A DNA stretch of 5,981 bases from an uncultured Comamonadaceae bacterium. Its GTDB lineage: Bacteria; Pseudomonadota; Gammaproteobacteria; Burkholderiales; Burkholderiaceae_C. The stretch spans positions 1 to 5,981 of the forward strand of contig CALBWZ010000007.1 of the NCBI GenBank assembly GCA_937893415.1, written 5' to 3'. A model generated the notes under the pieces. It had not been told where the DNA came from. It made no database searches and was given only the letters and a program-made list of their open reading frames with translations. Shown here piece after piece: positions 4,791 to 5,981 of this stretch (positions are counted from its first letter, which is position 1; each line of letters begins with the position of its first letter). The position numbers and the translations under genes were made by a program.

Positions 4791-5981
4791 ATGGCAAAAA
4801 GTAAATTCGAGCGTACCAAGCCCCACGTTAACGTGGGCACCATTGGCCACGTTGACCACGGCAAGACGACGTTGACGGCGGCAATCTCAACTGTGATGGC
4901 GGCTAAATTTGGCGGCGACGCCAAGGCGTACGCTGACATTGACGGCGCACCGGAAGAAAAAGCACGCGGTATCACGATTAATACCGCTCACGTCGAATAC
5001 GAAACAGCCAACCGCCATTACGCGCACGTTGACTGCCCAGGCCACGCTGACTATGTGAAAAACATGATCACTGGTGCGGCTCAGATGGACGGCGCTATTT
5101 TGGTGTGTTCAGCCGCAGACGGCCCAATGCCACAGACCCGCGAGCACATTTTGTTGGCCCGCCAGGTTGGTGTGCCATACATCATTGTGTTTTTGAACAA
5201 GTGCGACATGGTCGACGACGCTGAGTTGTTGGAGCTGGTTGAGATGGAAGTGCGTGAGTTGTTGTCCAAGTACGACTTCCCAGGCGACGACACCCCAATT
5301 ATCCAAGGCTCTGCCAAGTTGGCGGTTGAGGGCGACAAAGGCCCATTGGGTGAAGAAGCCATCATGAAGTTGGCTGACGCATTGGACAACTACATCCCTA
5401 CGCCAGAGCGTGCCATTGACGGCGCATTCTTGTTGCCAGTAGAAGATGTGTTCTCCATCTCTGGTCGCGGCACTGTGGTGACGGGTCGTATCGAGCGCGG
5501 TATTGTCAAGGTTGGCGAAGAGATTGAAGTGGTTGGTATCAACGACACACTGAAGACTATTTGCACTGGCGTTGAGATGTTTCGCAAGTTGTTGGACCAA
5601 GGCCAAGCTGGTGACAACGTTGGCATTTTGCTGCGTGGCACCAAGCGTGAAGAAGTTCAGCGCGGCCAGGTGTTGTGTAAGCCGGGCTCAATCAAGCCAC
5701 ACTCACACTTCACGGGCGAAATTTACGTGTTGTCTAAAGACGAGGGTGGCCGTCATACGCCATTCTTCAGCAACTACCGTCCACAGTTTTACTTCCGTAC
5801 CACGGACGTGACCGGTTCCATCAAATTGCCAGAAGGCAAAGAGATGGTGATGCCTGGTGACAACGTGTCAATCGAAGTGACGTTGTTGTCACCGATTGCG
5901 ATGGAAGAAGGCTTGCGCTTTGCCATTCGCGAAGGCGGCCGCACTGTTGGTGCGGGCGTGGTTGCAAAGATCATTGCTTAA
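4791..5981 (+). CDS. tuf: Elongation factor Tu
   Basis: A 396-residue cytoplasmic GTPase that carries aminoacyl-tRNA to the ribosomal A site. All G-domain motifs are present: GHVDHGKT (19-26), switch I with RGITIN (59-64), DCPGH with catalytic His85 (81-85), NKCD (136-139) and SAK (174-176). Domains 2 and 3 follow (about 210-300 and 300-396), including [11 protein letters not shown] and the C-terminal [17 protein letters not shown]. Start is fixed by GGAG (4780-4783) seven bases before the ATG, the same arrangement as fusA. Length is usual for betaproteobacteria (E. coli 394). The stop codon TAA is the last three bases of the window. It is the str-operon copy by position; many betaproteobacteria carry a second, near-identical tuf elsewhere, which cannot be judged here. 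The terminator between fusA and tuf means it may depend on its own promoter or on read-through. In str operons rpsJ often follows. Confidence 0.99.
   Translation: MAKSKFERTKPHVNVGTIGHVDHGKTTLTAAISTVMAAKFGGDAKAYADIDGAPEEKARGITINTAHVEYETANRHYAHVDCPGHADYVKNMITGAAQMDGAILVCSAADGPMPQTREHILLARQVGVPYIIVFLNKCDMVDDAELLELVEMEVRELLSKYDFPGDDTPIIQGSAKLAVEGDKGPLGEEAIMKLADALDNYIPTPERAIDGAFLLPVEDVFSISGRGTVVTGRIERGIVKVGEEIEVVGINDTLKTICTGVEMFRKLLDQGQAGDNVGILLRGTKREEVQRGQVLCKPGSIKPHSHFTGEIYVLSKDEGGRHTPFFSNYRPQFYFRTTDVTGSIKLPEGKEMVMPGDNVSIEVTLLSPIAMEEGLRFAIREGGRTVGAGVVAKIIA

Noticed and set aside
4406..4804. 132-codon + strand frame spanning the fusA end, terminator and tuf start
   Set aside because: It runs through a strong intrinsic terminator and is out of frame with both flanking genes; low-complexity shadow translation.
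5109..5606. 165-codon open frame on the minus strand opposite tuf
   Set aside because: Entirely antisense to tuf, with a composition (many Gln, His, Asn, Leu) expected from reading conserved tuf codons backwards; no family resemblance.
1..5981. Mobile element, CRISPR array, toxin-antitoxin or novel defence system
   Set aside because: No repeats with regular spacing, no transposase or integrase motifs, and every long coding region is an intact core gene of known family.

Overview
This window carries the streptomycin (str) operon of a betaproteobacterium, preceded by a penicillin-binding-protein gene. All five genes are intact and on the + strand: a D-Ala-D-Ala carboxypeptidase (dacC type, 44-1246), rpsL (ribosomal protein S12, 1439-1816), rpsG (S7, 1995-2468), fusA (elongation factor G, 2542-4644) and tuf (elongation factor Tu, 4791-5981, ending on the last base). 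The protein sequences resemble what I remember of Burkholderiales, and most closely Comamonadaceae: the S12 N-terminus and KKPKAK tail, the FSHFRF end of S7, and the LVCSAADG segment and KIIA end of EF-Tu. This is recognition from memory, not a search. Base composition looks moderate (around half G+C) rather than very GC-rich, which would suit a freshwater member of the group, but the genus cannot be given.

Layout. Bases 1-43 are a short upstream stretch with the dacC ribosome binding site. dacC encodes an exported periplasmic peptidoglycan carboxypeptidase with all three catalytic motifs. The 192-base gap after it holds a good extended -10 promoter (1261-1290) and a leader of about 140 bases that can fold into stacked hairpins and possibly a pseudoknot, ending at the rpsL ribosome binding site. 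The rpsL-rpsG gap of 178 bases is packed with four hairpins. The rpsG-fusA gap of 73 bases has a perfect 12-bp stem just before the fusA ribosome binding site. The fusA-tuf gap of 146 bases has a textbook intrinsic terminator right after fusA, then a structured tuf leader.

The four downstream genes work together in translation. S12 and S7 are small-subunit proteins (decoding centre and 3' major domain/head). EF-Tu delivers aminoacyl-tRNA, and EF-G translocates the mRNA-tRNA complex. Their order is the classic str arrangement. In E. coli, S7 represses this operon by binding the rpsL-rpsG spacer RNA, so the structured spacer here is a reasonable but unproven counterpart.

I found no undescribed gene system. 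The coding content is ordinary core machinery. What deserves a second look is in the non-coding gaps: the folded rpsL leader, the hairpin-filled rpsL-rpsG spacer, and the strong terminator that appears to separate tuf from the rest of the operon.
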